This document shows, in pieces, positions 23,267-32,175 of a stretch of 40,801 bases of DNA. The stretch's first letter is position 1; every line of letters starts with the position of its first letter. Both the position numbers and the translations under genes were made by a program. Under the pieces are notes generated by a model. That model was not told where the DNA came from. It saw only the letters and a program-made list of their open reading frames with translations, and made no database searches. This DNA comes from an uncultured Alphaproteobacteria bacterium (GTDB lineage: Bacteria; Pseudomonadota; Alphaproteobacteria; Rs-D84), in NCBI GenBank assembly GCA_944389235.1, contig CALXLO010000008.1, forward strand, positions 1 to 40,801. The letters are read 5' to 3'.

Positions 23267-24982
23267 ATGGCAGATTTTATAAAAACGCAAAATTCTTTTG
23301 CTGATGGCGAAGTTTCACCTGAATTTTTTGCGCGTGATAATATTAATGGATTGTCCAGATTGGAAAATATGGATGTTTTGGCCGGTGGTGGTTTGCGTCG
23401 TCGTCGTGGATTGGTATCTGTTGCAGAATTGCCATCTGTGGCGCGTTTGATTTCATTTTCTGTGGGTGAATCAGAAAACTATTTACTGGCATTGACGAAT
23501 TATCATCTGCGTGTGTATGATGGTACACAGTGCCTGCGTAATTTATTAGCGCCATGGGATGCAGATGATTTAGACCGTCTGCAATATGCCCAGCGTTTTG
23601 GCACTATGATTTTTGTACATCCTGATTATCCGCCGTATGTCTTAAAGAAAACATCAGATGATTTTGAATTATCAGAATTTAACTTTGCCCGCAATGATGC
23701 GGATATGTCAATGAACATGCCGTTTATGCGGTTTGATGATTCAGACGGTATAACTATAACAGTTTCTGCCAATGCCAGCGGTAATAATTTTGCAACATTT
23801 ACAACCAATAAACCTTTTTGGACCCCAGATTGCACAGGCGACCGATTAACACTGATAAATAAACAGTGGGTAATATCGGAATATGTCAGTTCTACGGTTG
23901 TTTATGCGTATGCCACTGGAACATATACAACACCGTCTGGACCGGTGTCAGATTGGTACGAATCTGCATTTGGTAATCGCCGTGGGTGGCCGTGCAGCAT
24001 AACATTTCATCAAGACAGATTGGTCTTTGGGGGGTCGCGTTCATGGCCCAGTGGTGTATGGATGTCCCAAGTTGGTCGTCATAACAATTTTAATACTGGC
24101 ACTGGTTTAGATGACCAGGCTATATTTATTACCTTGTTATCACAGCAACGCCAGCAAATATGCACAGTGGTCAGCAGCGACAATTTGCAAATTTTAACAA
24201 ATGTCGGCGAATGGGCAATTTCCAGCAAGCCTTTGACACCGTCGTCTGTTGATATAAAACAGCATACATCTGTGGGCAGTGTCGCAGGGCGATATTTGCC
24301 GCCGCAAAAGATAGAAGGCGCAACAGTTTTTATTTCTAATACACGCAAAGATATCCGTGAACTTAGCTTAGACCAATTGGGTGAAAACTATAATGCAAAT
24401 GATTTATGCGCCCAGGCGAAACATTTAATGCGCGACCCGGTTGATATATCGTATAACGACGAAACGCGTCAGTTATTTGTTGTTATGTCTGATGGCGAAA
24501 TGGCGGTATTAAATCAAAATTCTGCGTTGGGAATTTCTGCGTGGGCGCAATATAAAACCCAGGGTCAATTCAAATCTGTGGCGGTGGTTGATGGAAAAAC
24601 AAATGTTGTGGTTATGCGTGGCAATGCGTTTTACCTGGAACAATTTTCAGATGACGCACTGCAAGACGCGGGTCAATATGGTTTTTCATTTACTGCGTCG
24701 GCAATGCCACTGCGGGCATCTGGGCATAATGCGAACCTGCTTAGAATCAGGAAAATATCTGCACGGGTGTTAAACACCAAGACATTATTTATAAATAGTT
24801 CGCGGGCGCTGTTGCCAAATGAAATTTATGATGACGCGTCCACCGGATTCACTGGTGATGTTTCTGTAAATTTACTGGGAACGCAACGACAGTGTATTAA
24901 CGCACCGTGGGAAATTACCAGCAGTGAACAATTGCCGGTTACAGTTTTATCTGTCTGTATGTACGGATATTACAATGTTTAA
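23267..24982 (+). CDS. tail tubular protein B (gp12-like nozzle)
   Basis: The 571-residue product has an N-terminus (QNSFADGEVSPEFFARDNI, followed by L.NMDVLAGGGLRRRRG) typical of nozzle proteins of podovirus tails. The middle has repeated beta segments (GRHNNFNTGTGLDDQAIFIT, LQILTNVGEWAIS). The usual T7 gp12 is about 790 residues, so this is a shorter version such as found in many prophages. It forms the DNA exit channel. The SD is AAGGGGGG. Confidence 0.82.
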   Translation: MADFIKTQNSFADGEVSPEFFARDNINGLSRLENMDVLAGGGLRRRRGLVSVAELPSVARLISFSVGESENYLLALTNYHLRVYDGTQCLRNLLAPWDADDLDRLQYAQRFGTMIFVHPDYPPYVLKKTSDDFELSEFNFARNDADMSMNMPFMRFDDSDGITITVSANASGNNFATFTTNKPFWTPDCTGDRLTLINKQWVISEYVSSTVVYAYATGTYTTPSGPVSDWYESAFGNRRGWPCSITFHQDRLVFGGSRSWPSGVWMSQVGRHNNFNTGTGLDDQAIFITLLSQQRQQICTVVSSDNLQILTNVGEWAISSKPLTPSSVDIKQHTSVGSVAGRYLPPQKIEGATVFISNTRKDIRELSLDQLGENYNANDLCAQAKHLMRDPVDISYNDETRQLFVVMSDGEMAVLNQNSALGISAWAQYKTQGQFKSVAVVDGKTNVVVMRGNAFYLEQFSDDALQDAGQYGFSFTASAMPLRASGHNANLLRIRKISARVLNTKTLFINSSRALLPNEIYDDASTGFTGDVSVNLLGTQRQCINAPWEITSSEQLPVTVLSVCMYGYYNV

Positions 24983-25005
24983 TATATGAACAAATGGGGG
25001 AAAAA

Positions 25006-25353
25006 ATGGGACAATTGGTATCAGATGTTAAAAATATACTAGATTATCGCGATGAAAAACGCGATGCAGAATCTGCGCGGCAAAAAATCTTGTCAGAAAT
25101 GGCCGCAGATGAACAAGAAAAAACAAATTTAGTCAAAAAAACATTGGCATCACAACGGGCAAAATATGGTGCGTCTGGTGCATCTGGCCGCAGTATGTCC
25201 ACAGGGGCTGTTTTGCGTCGGTTAAAGACAGAAACAGAACAACCATATAATGAAAAACGACGCGCTAATGCAGAAAAATTAAAGAAAACACAGGTCAAGC
25301 GTCCAAATCTGTTGCAGTCTTTTTTAGATAAATTTGATGACTTGTTAAGTTAA
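25006..25353 (+). CDS. coiled-coil phage structural or accessory protein
   Basis: The 115-residue product is charged and helical (ILDYRDEKRDAESARQKI, EQEKTNLVKKTLASQRAKYG), with a GASGASGRSMSTGAVLRRL hinge typical of small virion proteins found after the nozzle gene. ATG 25006 is preferred because GGGGGAAAA lies in front; an upstream start at 24994 overlaps that ribosome site. The function is unknown. An internal-virion-like or tail-plug role would fit the position. Confidence 0.6.
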   Translation: MGQLVSDVKNILDYRDEKRDAESARQKILSEMAADEQEKTNLVKKTLASQRAKYGASGASGRSMSTGAVLRRLKTETEQPYNEKRRANAEKLKKTQVKRPNLLQSFLDKFDDLLS

Positions 25354-25369
25354 AAAATGGGGCCAAGAA

Positions 25370-25918
25370 ATGTATAAAATATCTTATATCGCAGATGGCA
25401 TGACATCTGAATACGCATTTGCGTTTCCTTTTTTCCAAGACGCAGATGTGCATGTCGCACTGGATGATGTACTGGCAACCGACAACCAATATTCTGTTAT
25501 TGCGAACGAAGATTTTGATGGCGGTAATATTGTATTTTCAATACCGCCACCTGAAAACACCAAGATAGACATTTTTCGACAAATATCACTGTCGCGTGTT
25601 GTGGATTACCAACCAACTGCGAAAATAGACCCAGAATCATTAAACGCAGATTTTAACTTTTTATTGGAAGCATTCCGGGATTTGCACAACATAGATATTG
25701 ATTTAACCGAATGGGCGAATACGCATGACAATATCAAAAACTTTTTAGAATATACCGTTCAACTGATTCAAGATAAACTGGCTGGCGGTGCTGTCTTGGG
25801 GTTATATTCAAATTTGTTATCGGTATTAAATAGCGCGCTGCCCAGTTTAATAAATGATTACGGCAGTGTTTCTGAACCTGCGCCAAATGAAAATCGCGAT
25901 GACTATGGCGTTTTATGA
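25370..25918 (+). CDS. T7 gp17-like tail fibre N-terminal adaptor
   Basis: The 182-residue product resembles the N-terminal tail-binding domain of T7 gp17: YIADGMTSEYAFAFPFFQD, VHVALDDV, VFSIPPPENTKIDIFRQISL, DPESLNADFNFLLEAFRDL. In phages this domain carries a long fibre shaft and receptor-binding tip, but here only about 45 extra residues follow. The protein may be an adaptor for another fibre, for instance the Mtd-N-like protein of 33079-33579, or a truncated remnant. Its end overlaps the terminase start by about 14 nt, so the reading frames are tightly packed. Confidence 0.78.
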   Translation: MYKISYIADGMTSEYAFAFPFFQDADVHVALDDVLATDNQYSVIANEDFDGGNIVFSIPPPENTKIDIFRQISLSRVVDYQPTAKIDPESLNADFNFLLEAFRDLHNIDIDLTEWANTHDNIKNFLEYTVQLIQDKLAGGAVLGLYSNLLSVLNSALPSLINDYGSVSEPAPNENRDDYGVL

Positions 25919-26510
25919 TTTTATGGATGAATGGAATGCTATACTGGGGTTTCAAACACCGGCACATCACCGTAAAATAATGGATTTTCTGGTATCTGTG
26001 TGGCAAACACCACCACGGCGCGGATTGCTGATGTCTTTTCGTCATTCTGGTAAATCAACAGTGGTCGGTATATTTGCGGCATGTGTATTATATTTACACC
26101 CAGAAACCAGAATTTTAATATTATCTGCGGAAAGTTCGTTGGCATCGCGCATGGTCGCACATATTCGTAATATCTTGGAAAACCATCCGCGTTGTGTGGA
26201 TTTGATTCCCGCCGTCAGAAAAGAATGGTCGCATGGACGCATAACCGTTAATCGACCAATTGGTATACGCGAACCATCGGTTGTATGCCAGGGCATTCAT
26301 GGCAATATTACTGGTATGCGCGCAGACTTAATTTTATGCGATGATATAGAAGTTCCAAATACATCAAACACGGCACAAAAGCGTGAAATGCTGCGTGAAC
26401 GATTGCGCGAATTAGATTTTATATTATCACCATCTGGTGCAATGATTTATATTGGTACGCCGCATACACTGGATACGATTTATCGCACATCAGACGACGA
26501 TACTAATTGA
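25905..26510 (+). CDS. large terminase, N-terminal ATPase piece
   Basis: The product is about 201 residues with Walker A LMSFRHSGKST, the adjacent TRILILSAESSLASRM segment, Walker B DLILCDDIEVP and the coupling motif IYIGTPHTLDTIYRT, after which it stops (SDDDTN). This is the complete packaging-motor ATPase of a podovirus-type TerL without the nuclease. The nuclease domain continues at about 29906 beyond a reverse-oriented block. ATG 25905 is chosen; 25887 and 25899 are also possible. Stop TGA at 26508 immediately precedes the stop of the next reverse gene. Confidence 0.85.
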   Translation: MAFYDFMDEWNAILGFQTPAHHRKIMDFLVSVWQTPPRRGLLMSFRHSGKSTVVGIFAACVLYLHPETRILILSAESSLASRMVAHIRNILENHPRCVDLIPAVRKEWSHGRITVNRPIGIREPSVVCQGIHGNITGMRADLILCDDIEVPNTSNTAQKREMLRERLRELDFILSPSGAMIYIGTPHTLDTIYRTSDDDTN

Positions 26511-27191
26511 TTAAATTGATGTCGGTGCATCTGGCGCGTTGTCTGAATCAATCGGTTTCATAGTTGTTATAAATGACCGCAGTTTAGCCAACAATTCTGT
26601 GCCGGCATCGCCAAACATTGGCAAATAAGTTTCGTATTCTGGCATGTCGGCCTGTAATTGCGCGCGTGCGCGTTCAGACAGCGGTTGATTTAACATATCG
26701 CTGGCCACTTTCCATAAGTAATATGCGCGATATGTTTTGGCAATAATTGACCATTTATCCAATAAGTCCGGTCGCGCAGACAGCGCAGCGCGAATTGCAA
26801 CCAACCATTGGTCGCCAAACTTTTTTATAACATCCAATTGCTGGATTTTATCCAGTCCGTCTTGGTCTGTTGTAAATGCGTTAATACCAGATTCCAGTTC
26901 TGACCATTCATCAGCGGTCAGTGGCACTGTTGCGATTGTTTCCGCCATCAATCCGCCATAGGGCAATAAATCGCGGTTAATTGAATCCATAGGGGTTTTG
27001 CCACTGCGCAGGTTTTCAATATGCTTAATCAGATTTTTACCTGTTGGTAATTCGCGCAATTCGTGCAGTACATCTGGGGTAGCTTCATTAATAAATACTT
27101 GGTTGACAGCCGCCCATCCGCCAAATATAACATGTTCTTGACGATACAGATTTAACAGTTTTTGTGCGATTGTGCCTGCTTTTGCCTGCAT
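26511..27191 (-). CDS. hypothetical protein
   Basis: The 226-residue product has a likely start at ATG 27191 (SD AGGGGGG just before). It looks helical and soluble (AAVNQVFINEATPDVLHELR, WSELESGINAFTTDQDGLDK, ARAQLQADMPEYETYLPMFG), with no signal peptide or membrane segment. I do not recognise the family. It follows the tandem-HTH gene by 32 nt and is probably cotranscribed, which suggests a shared role with that regulator. Its stop codon touches the truncated terminase. Confidence 0.65.
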   Translation of the reverse strand: MQAKAGTIAQKLLNLYRQEHVIFGGWAAVNQVFINEATPDVLHELRELPTGKNLIKHIENLRSGKTPMDSINRDLLPYGGLMAETIATVPLTADEWSELESGINAFTTDQDGLDKIQQLDVIKKFGDQWLVAIRAALSARPDLLDKWSIIAKTYRAYYLWKVASDMLNQPLSERARAQLQADMPEYETYLPMFGDAGTELLAKLRSFITTMKPIDSDNAPDAPTSI

Positions 27192-27222
27192 TGCGTGTTC
27201 CCCCCTGGTGTATAAATTTATG

Positions 27223-28230
27223 TTATTCCATAACAATCATCACAACTTTGTGCATGGTTGTGGCAATAATTTTTTCGTCTGGTGATGCAATTTGACCATA
27301 AATTTTGCCTTTGGCATCTTGACGAACAATTACAATTTGCGCGGTTGCAGTATCATTTGAATCCATTGATTCAAAATCTGAATCAATACAAACTGCCATA
27401 TCACCAACACTGGCGGGTATTTCAGCATCTGCAAAAACATAGGATTTTTCTGGTATAAAACCGCCCAATCGTTTTGCATTTGGTACAACGGCATATATAC
27501 CCTTGCGTCCTTCTAGTGGCATAGGGGCAACAATCATTGTTTTGTCAGATTTTTTGAAGGATATTGCCTTGCCCATTGGGGTGCCGAACACAGGAACCAG
27601 TTTTTTACGCGCACTGTCGTACAGTTTGGCACCGTATAAGCTGCTGTGCATATCCAGCCCAGATAATGGATTGCCAGGTATCAGTACGGATTTAACGCGT
27701 TCTTTGACTTTATTAATTTGTTTGTTTAATTCGCCTGATTTATATAATGCGGCAATTTTATCAAACAGTTTTTCAACACTTAATGCAAAAGATTTCGCCA
27801 ATGGTTCAATTTCGTCTTGGTATACTTCGCGTTGACCAACTTCTATTTTATGATATACCGATAATGTCATACCTGCGTCTTTGGCGGCCTGGGCAATGGT
27901 TTTGCCTGATTGCTGGCGAATTTTACGCAGACCACTGCCGAAAATTTTTAATCCGCTGTCTTCATTATCATTCAGTCGGCGTTTTATCTCGCTTTGCCAT
28001 TGGTCAGCGACAGCATCATCTTCTTTGATAAAAATATCAGACAATTTACAACCCAAGATATTACATATATTTAATAATTGTTTTTGGTTCAAGCGGCGCA
28101 CGCCTTTTTCAATCTTGGAAACCGCAGACAACGATAAATTTGCCTGACGCGCCAGTTCGGTCATTTTCATACCGTTGGCCAAACGAATGTTTCTGATATT
28201 ATTTGGAAATATTATTTCTTCTTGGGCCAT
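27223..28230 (-). CDS. tandem-HTH (XRE) regulator with possible S24-like tail
   Basis: The 335-residue product starts at ATG 28230 (SD AGGAGG). The first Cro/C1-type HTH is IRNIRLANGMKMTELARQAN followed by LSLSAVSKIEKGVRRLN (about residues 10-65). The second is LRKIRQQSGKTIAQAAKDAG, then MTLSVYHKIEVGQREVYQDE (about 100-160). The C-terminal 90 residues (DAEIPASVGDMAVCIDSDFE, IVIVRQDAKGKIYGQIASPD, MHKVVMIVME) resemble the beta domain of S24/LexA-like repressors; I cannot identify the Ser/Lys pair. The upstream palindrome may be its operator. It could control dnaB-linked or virion genes. Confidence 0.7.
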   Translation of the reverse strand: MAQEEIIFPNNIRNIRLANGMKMTELARQANLSLSAVSKIEKGVRRLNQKQLLNICNILGCKLSDIFIKEDDAVADQWQSEIKRRLNDNEDSGLKIFGSGLRKIRQQSGKTIAQAAKDAGMTLSVYHKIEVGQREVYQDEIEPLAKSFALSVEKLFDKIAALYKSGELNKQINKVKERVKSVLIPGNPLSGLDMHSSLYGAKLYDSARKKLVPVFGTPMGKAISFKKSDKTMIVAPMPLEGRKGIYAVVPNAKRLGGFIPEKSYVFADAEIPASVGDMAVCIDSDFESMDSNDTATAQIVIVRQDAKGKIYGQIASPDEKIIATTMHKVVMIVME

Positions 28231-28253
28231 CGCGAACCTCCTGTGGGATTTAC

Positions 28254-28272
28254 TTGACAAAATTTTAGTCAA
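28254..28272. promoter_or_regulatory. operator-like palindrome before the tandem-HTH gene
   Basis: TTGAC-n9-GTCAA is a perfect 5-bp inverted repeat with an AT spacer, 24 nt upstream of ATG 28230. The position fits autoregulation. It lies between the dnaB stop (28305) and the regulator start. Confidence 0.45.
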
Positions 28273-28304
28273 TTTTACCAGGGTTGGCAAGCATAAAATA
28301 ATTA

Positions 28305-29870
28305 TTACAATGGAATATCGTCTGGGATTGCATCTGTATCAATCGCGTCAACTGGTGCTGGTTCATATTCTTCGTCTGGCATTGGGCCCGAATGAACAGA
28401 TGAATTATCTATAAATTCGCTTGCCGGTCCCACTGCATCGTCCAAGTTGTCAAACAGACTGTAATCGCCAAAGAACGCCAAATGTACAGTTTCTGGGCGA
28501 CCATGGCGGTTTTTCCCGATTATAACATCGGCCTTGCCGCGTGCGCGTTCCAGACGCTTTTGATAACTTTCAATAATTTTTTCATTTGCGTTGCCAGAAA
28601 TTCGTTGTGATGGGTCGCGGTTTTCCAGATAATATTCTTCGCGATATGTGAACATAACGATGTCGGCATCTTGTTCAATAGACCCTGATTCACGCAGGTC
28701 AGACAACTGGGGGCGTTTATCATCGCGTGATTCGACACTGCGCGATAATTGCGATAATGCGATTACTGGTACATCTAATTCCTTGGCCAGCATTTTTAAT
28801 CCGCGTGTAATTTCGGATATTTCTTGGACACGGTTATCTTTGTTGCGTCCCCCGGGTGATGTCATCAGTTGCAGATAGTCGATAACAATCAATGCGATAC
28901 CACCGCATTTGCGTGCCAGCCGGCGTGCACGGGTGCGAATCATCGGCACAGACATCCCAGGTGTGTCGTCAATATACAGCGGGACCTTGCCAATTGCCGC
29001 CGAATATTGCGACATTTTCAAAAAGTCTTCGTCTGTCAGTGAACCTTCGCGCATGGCAGATGCCGGAATTTTTGATTGTGATGACAATACACGCGCCGCC
29101 AGTTGAGATGACGACATTTCCAGACTGAAAAACGCCACAGCACCGTGGTACTGTTCGTTTGCGCGACCATACTGTATCGCATTTGCCGCGTTAAACGCGA
29201 TATTCATTGCCAAGGTTGTTTTTCCCATCGCCGGGCGACCAGCAATTATAATTAAATCAGAATGATGCAGTCCGCTGATTGATTTATCCAATGCGGTTAA
29301 CCCAGTGGTTAAACCAGATAATTTTCCATCGGCTTTATATGCGATTTCTGCTTCTTGCAGGGCACTTTGCAATGCGGTTGCGATTGATGACACTTCGCGT
29401 TCAGACACCCCAGACGATGCCATTTCAAACAGTTTTTGTTCTGCGGTTTCAATTTGTGCAGACACAGGGTTATCTAAATCTTCTACGAACGCTGCATCGG
29501 TAATAGATTGACCCAGATTGATTAATTCGCGCCGCATTGCGTTGTCATAAACAATGCGACCATATTGTTCAACATTAACAACAGTTGCGCCCGCACCAGC
29601 CAGTTGGGTTAAATAATCAATTCCGCCGACTGATTCCAGTGTTCCTTGTTGGTCCAGATAGTTTTTAGCTGTAATGATATCAAACGGAACCCCGGCGGCA
29701 AATTGGCGTTGTGCCAGTTTATAGATTTCTTGGTGCGCCGGATGTGAAAAATGTTCTGGTTTCAAAAATTCAGACACCCGTTCCAGTGCGCGATTGTTCA
29801 TCAATACTGCGGCCAGAACAGCTTGTTCTGCCTCTAAATTCGTTGGCAATGTTTTCGGGGTAAAGTCCAT
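28305..29870 (-). CDS. dnaB: replicative DNA helicase DnaB
   Basis: The 521-residue protein is of full host type. Its N-terminal collar domain (LEAEQAVLAAVLMNNRALER) precedes the RecA core with Walker A GRPAMGKTTLAMN, VAFFSLEMS, Walker B IALIVIDYLQLM, PVIALSQLSRSVESR and the arginine-finger motif GSIEQDADIVMF. An acidic C-terminal tail of about 60 residues follows. It unwinds DNA at the fork with DnaG. No intein is seen. It is in reverse orientation within the terminase gene. Its ATG shares two bases with the putative ATG of the terminase C-terminal piece. If it is the only copy, the insert is locked in the chromosome. Confidence 0.95.
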   Translation of the reverse strand: MDFTPKTLPTNLEAEQAVLAAVLMNNRALERVSEFLKPEHFSHPAHQEIYKLAQRQFAAGVPFDIITAKNYLDQQGTLESVGGIDYLTQLAGAGATVVNVEQYGRIVYDNAMRRELINLGQSITDAAFVEDLDNPVSAQIETAEQKLFEMASSGVSEREVSSIATALQSALQEAEIAYKADGKLSGLTTGLTALDKSISGLHHSDLIIIAGRPAMGKTTLAMNIAFNAANAIQYGRANEQYHGAVAFFSLEMSSSQLAARVLSSQSKIPASAMREGSLTDEDFLKMSQYSAAIGKVPLYIDDTPGMSVPMIRTRARRLARKCGGIALIVIDYLQLMTSPGGRNKDNRVQEISEITRGLKMLAKELDVPVIALSQLSRSVESRDDKRPQLSDLRESGSIEQDADIVMFTYREEYYLENRDPSQRISGNANEKIIESYQKRLERARGKADVIIGKNRHGRPETVHLAFFGDYSLFDNLDDAVGPASEFIDNSSVHSGPMPDEEYEPAPVDAIDTDAIPDDIPL

Positions 29871-30717
29871 GTCAAATATAGTATATAAAAATTTTGCTTT
29901 TTCAACGCCTTTTTTACGCGGGTACAGGGTATTGAAAATACCAATAATTTATCCAGATGGTACATCTGTGTGGCCAGAAATGTTCCCTGTGTCGCGTATA
30001 GATGAAATTCGCAACACTGTCGGCATGCGATATTTTTCTGCGCAAATGATGCTGGAATATATTGCCCCAGAACGGGCGCGCTTGGACCCAGATGCGCTGG
30101 ATTTATATGATAGTGAATTTGATGTGCGTACCGCACGAATTGGTACATGGCATATAACCGGTGTGGCGGCATATTGGGACCCGTCGTCTGGACGCAAAAA
30201 TGCTGATGGCAGCGTTTGTGTATTGCTGTACCGTGATGATAAATCACGACATTTTTTTATTCATGATGTGCGCTATTTGATTGTGTCTGATTCAGATATT
30301 CATCCGTTGGCGCGGCAATGTGATATGGTACTAGATTTTTTAATGCGATATGGTGTACATCGTATTTACATTGAAACAAACGGAATAGGGAACGCATTAC
30401 CAGAAATCATGCGTAATGCCGCAGATGCCCGCGGCGTGTCAATAAATATTCAACGCGTTGTGAATCATGCAAAAAAAGAAACCAGAATTTTAGATGCGAT
30501 TGAACCGATACTAACCACCGGACGACTGCATGCACATCGGCGCATTCAGTCGACACCAATGATTGCAGAAATGCTGGGGTGGTGTCCAATGGGTGGGGTC
30601 GGTCATGATGATGGTCTGGACGCGGTCGCTGGTGCGATATGTGCAATGCCGACACCTGTGCGTCCGGTGGGGCAATTTATACGCCCAATTTCGGCGAATA
30701 CAGATTTCAAAATTTAA
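29869..30717 (+). CDS. large terminase, C-terminal nuclease piece
   Basis: The product is 282 residues from ATG 29869. Terminase homology begins near FLRGYRVLKIPIIYPDG and WPEMFP, then the RNase H-like nuclease: VAAYWDPSSGRKNADGS (first Asp), RIYIETNGIGNALPEIM (Glu) and GHDDGLDAVAGAI (last Asp). All catalytic acids seem intact. The first 12-15 residues are read from the dnaB promoter region and are probably not original. GGGG before ATG is a weak ribosome site. The ATPase half lies 3.4 kb upstream at 25905-26510. Confidence 0.82.
   Translation: MSNIVYKNFAFSTPFLRGYRVLKIPIIYPDGTSVWPEMFPVSRIDEIRNTVGMRYFSAQMMLEYIAPERARLDPDALDLYDSEFDVRTARIGTWHITGVAAYWDPSSGRKNADGSVCVLLYRDDKSRHFFIHDVRYLIVSDSDIHPLARQCDMVLDFLMRYGVHRIYIETNGIGNALPEIMRNAADARGVSINIQRVVNHAKKETRILDAIEPILTTGRLHAHRRIQSTPMIAEMLGWCPMGGVGHDDGLDAVAGAICAMPTPVRPVGQFIRPISANTDFKI
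29878..29905 (-). promoter_or_regulatory. promoter of dnaB, predicted leaderless, inside the terminase junction
   Basis: On the minus strand: TTGAAA (29905-29900), 16-nt spacer, TACTAT (29883-29878), then 7 nt to the dnaB ATG (29870). These bases also encode the first codons of the terminase C-terminal frame. Confidence 0.6.
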
Positions 30718-30735
30718 TTCAGGAGGAAACAAACC

Positions 30736-31959
30736 ATGCAAACAAACCTTGAACAAATGTATCGGCGTGCGCTGGACATGCGTGCGCCATGGCTGACCCG
30801 TTGGGACAGTGCGTTGCGCTATACTATGCCAACCGCAGATGACGATGCAGCAACACTGTTTGATGCCACGGCTGCGGATGCCGCAGATAATTTGGCGGCA
30901 TCAATATATTCACTGTTAACACCCCCAGAATCACTGTGGGTTTCTTTGGTCCCGGAAAGTCCAGAATCACCAGATGCCACATCGGCAACTATGGCATTGC
31001 GGGCAAATTTGAACGATTCTAATTTTTATACGACAATTCATCAGTGTTATATGGATTTGATTATATTAGGTACAGCATGTCTGTTTATGGCAGAAAATCC
31101 AATTGGTGCGGCATCTGCGTTTTCGTTTACCGCGATTCCTATGCGTGATATTGCGATATTAAATGGTGCAGTATTTCATACGGCGACAATGCCAGCGCGT
31201 GAAGTTATGGAAAAATATCCAACATGGACACCCCCAGCAGACATTCGTGATGCGATAAAAAAAGACCCAGAACTGCCGTTAAAATTGGTGCAAAGTTTGG
31301 TTGGAACTGATTTTACGGCATGGTTGGATGTTGGCGGAAATATAGAAAATAATATTGTTGCCGCCGGACACTTTGAAACCAACCCATATATTATATTTCG
31401 TTGGGCGGTGGCCAGTGGTGAACAATATGGGCGTGGTCCTGTCTTGCGTGCGTTGCCAGATATAAAAACTGCGAATAAAGTAGTAGAATTGGTTTTGAAA
31501 AACGCAACAATCGCAGTATCTGGCATTTGGCAGGCCGATGATGATGGCGTAATAAATCTGAATAATATTAATTTAACACCGGGCGCAATTATTCCAAAGG
31601 CGGTTGGTTCATCTGGCTTGACACCGTTAAGTTCTGGGGCGGATTTTGATGTATCACAGATTGTATTAAAAGATTTGCGTGAACGCATACGCCATGCATT
31701 ACTGGCGGACAGATTGGGGCTGTTAAGTGAAAAAGAAATGACCGCCACAGAAATTATGGCACGCAATGCAGATATGATGCGAATACTGGGGGCGACATAC
31801 GGTCGTCTGTTGCATGAATTTATACGACCATTGGTAGAACGCGGATTACAAATTTTATCGCGTCGTGGGGTCATAGATAAAATATCACTGCATGGTGATG
31901 CAGAATTAAAATATATTGCGCCAATTGCGCAAATGGCAATCGAAGAAACATTAATATAA
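30736..31959 (+). CDS. portal (head-to-tail connector) protein, podovirus type
   Basis: The 407-residue product has MYRRALDMRAPWLTRWDSAL and LFDATAADAADNLAASIYSL, then LTPPESLWVSLVPE, the signature of the Head-tail_con family. It also has YMDLIILGTACLFMAENP, FRWAVASGEQYGRGPVLRAL (YGRGP) and a long C-terminal helix region (MTATEIMARNADMMRILGAT). It forms the dodecameric portal on which terminase docks. Relatives are usually 500-550 residues; the shortened part is the C-terminal barrel. The SD is AGGAGG. It follows the terminase nuclease piece by 18 nt. Confidence 0.88.
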   Translation: MQTNLEQMYRRALDMRAPWLTRWDSALRYTMPTADDDAATLFDATAADAADNLAASIYSLLTPPESLWVSLVPESPESPDATSATMALRANLNDSNFYTTIHQCYMDLIILGTACLFMAENPIGAASAFSFTAIPMRDIAILNGAVFHTATMPAREVMEKYPTWTPPADIRDAIKKDPELPLKLVQSLVGTDFTAWLDVGGNIENNIVAAGHFETNPYIIFRWAVASGEQYGRGPVLRALPDIKTANKVVELVLKNATIAVSGIWQADDDGVINLNNINLTPGAIIPKAVGSSGLTPLSSGADFDVSQIVLKDLRERIRHALLADRLGLLSEKEMTATEIMARNADMMRILGATYGRLLHEFIRPLVERGLQILSRRGVIDKISLHGDAELKYIAPIAQMAIEETLI

Positions 31960-31983
31960 TAAATTAAAGCCAGAGGTTTTGAC

Positions 31984-32175
31984 ATGACTGATACAGAACG
32001 AAATTATGCGCGTACATTTTCAACACCGTCCGGCGTGGCGGTGTTGGAACATTTGCGAAATATTACTGTGGAACGCGTTTTGGGGACGGATGCAACAGAT
32101 GCGCAATTGCGCAGTCTAGAAGCCCAACGCGCACTGGTGCATCAAATTGAAAATATGATAAAGCGGGGCAAGTAA
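31984..32175 (+). CDS. Bbp19-like small phage protein
   Basis: The 63-residue product (YARTFSTPSGVAVLEHLRNI, then SLEAQRALVHQIENMI) resembles the Bbp19-like family first seen in Bordetella phage BPP-1, usually next to the portal gene. Its function is unknown. Its stop overlaps the next start by one base, so the two are translationally coupled. Confidence 0.65.
   Translation: MTDTERNYARTFSTPSGVAVLEHLRNITVERVLGTDATDAQLRSLEAQRALVHQIENMIKRGK

Noticed and set aside
26508-29910. Insert in terminase as a transposon, intron or phage satellite
   Set aside because: No transposase, integrase, maturase, homing endonuclease, target duplication or terminal repeats were seen at the junctions.
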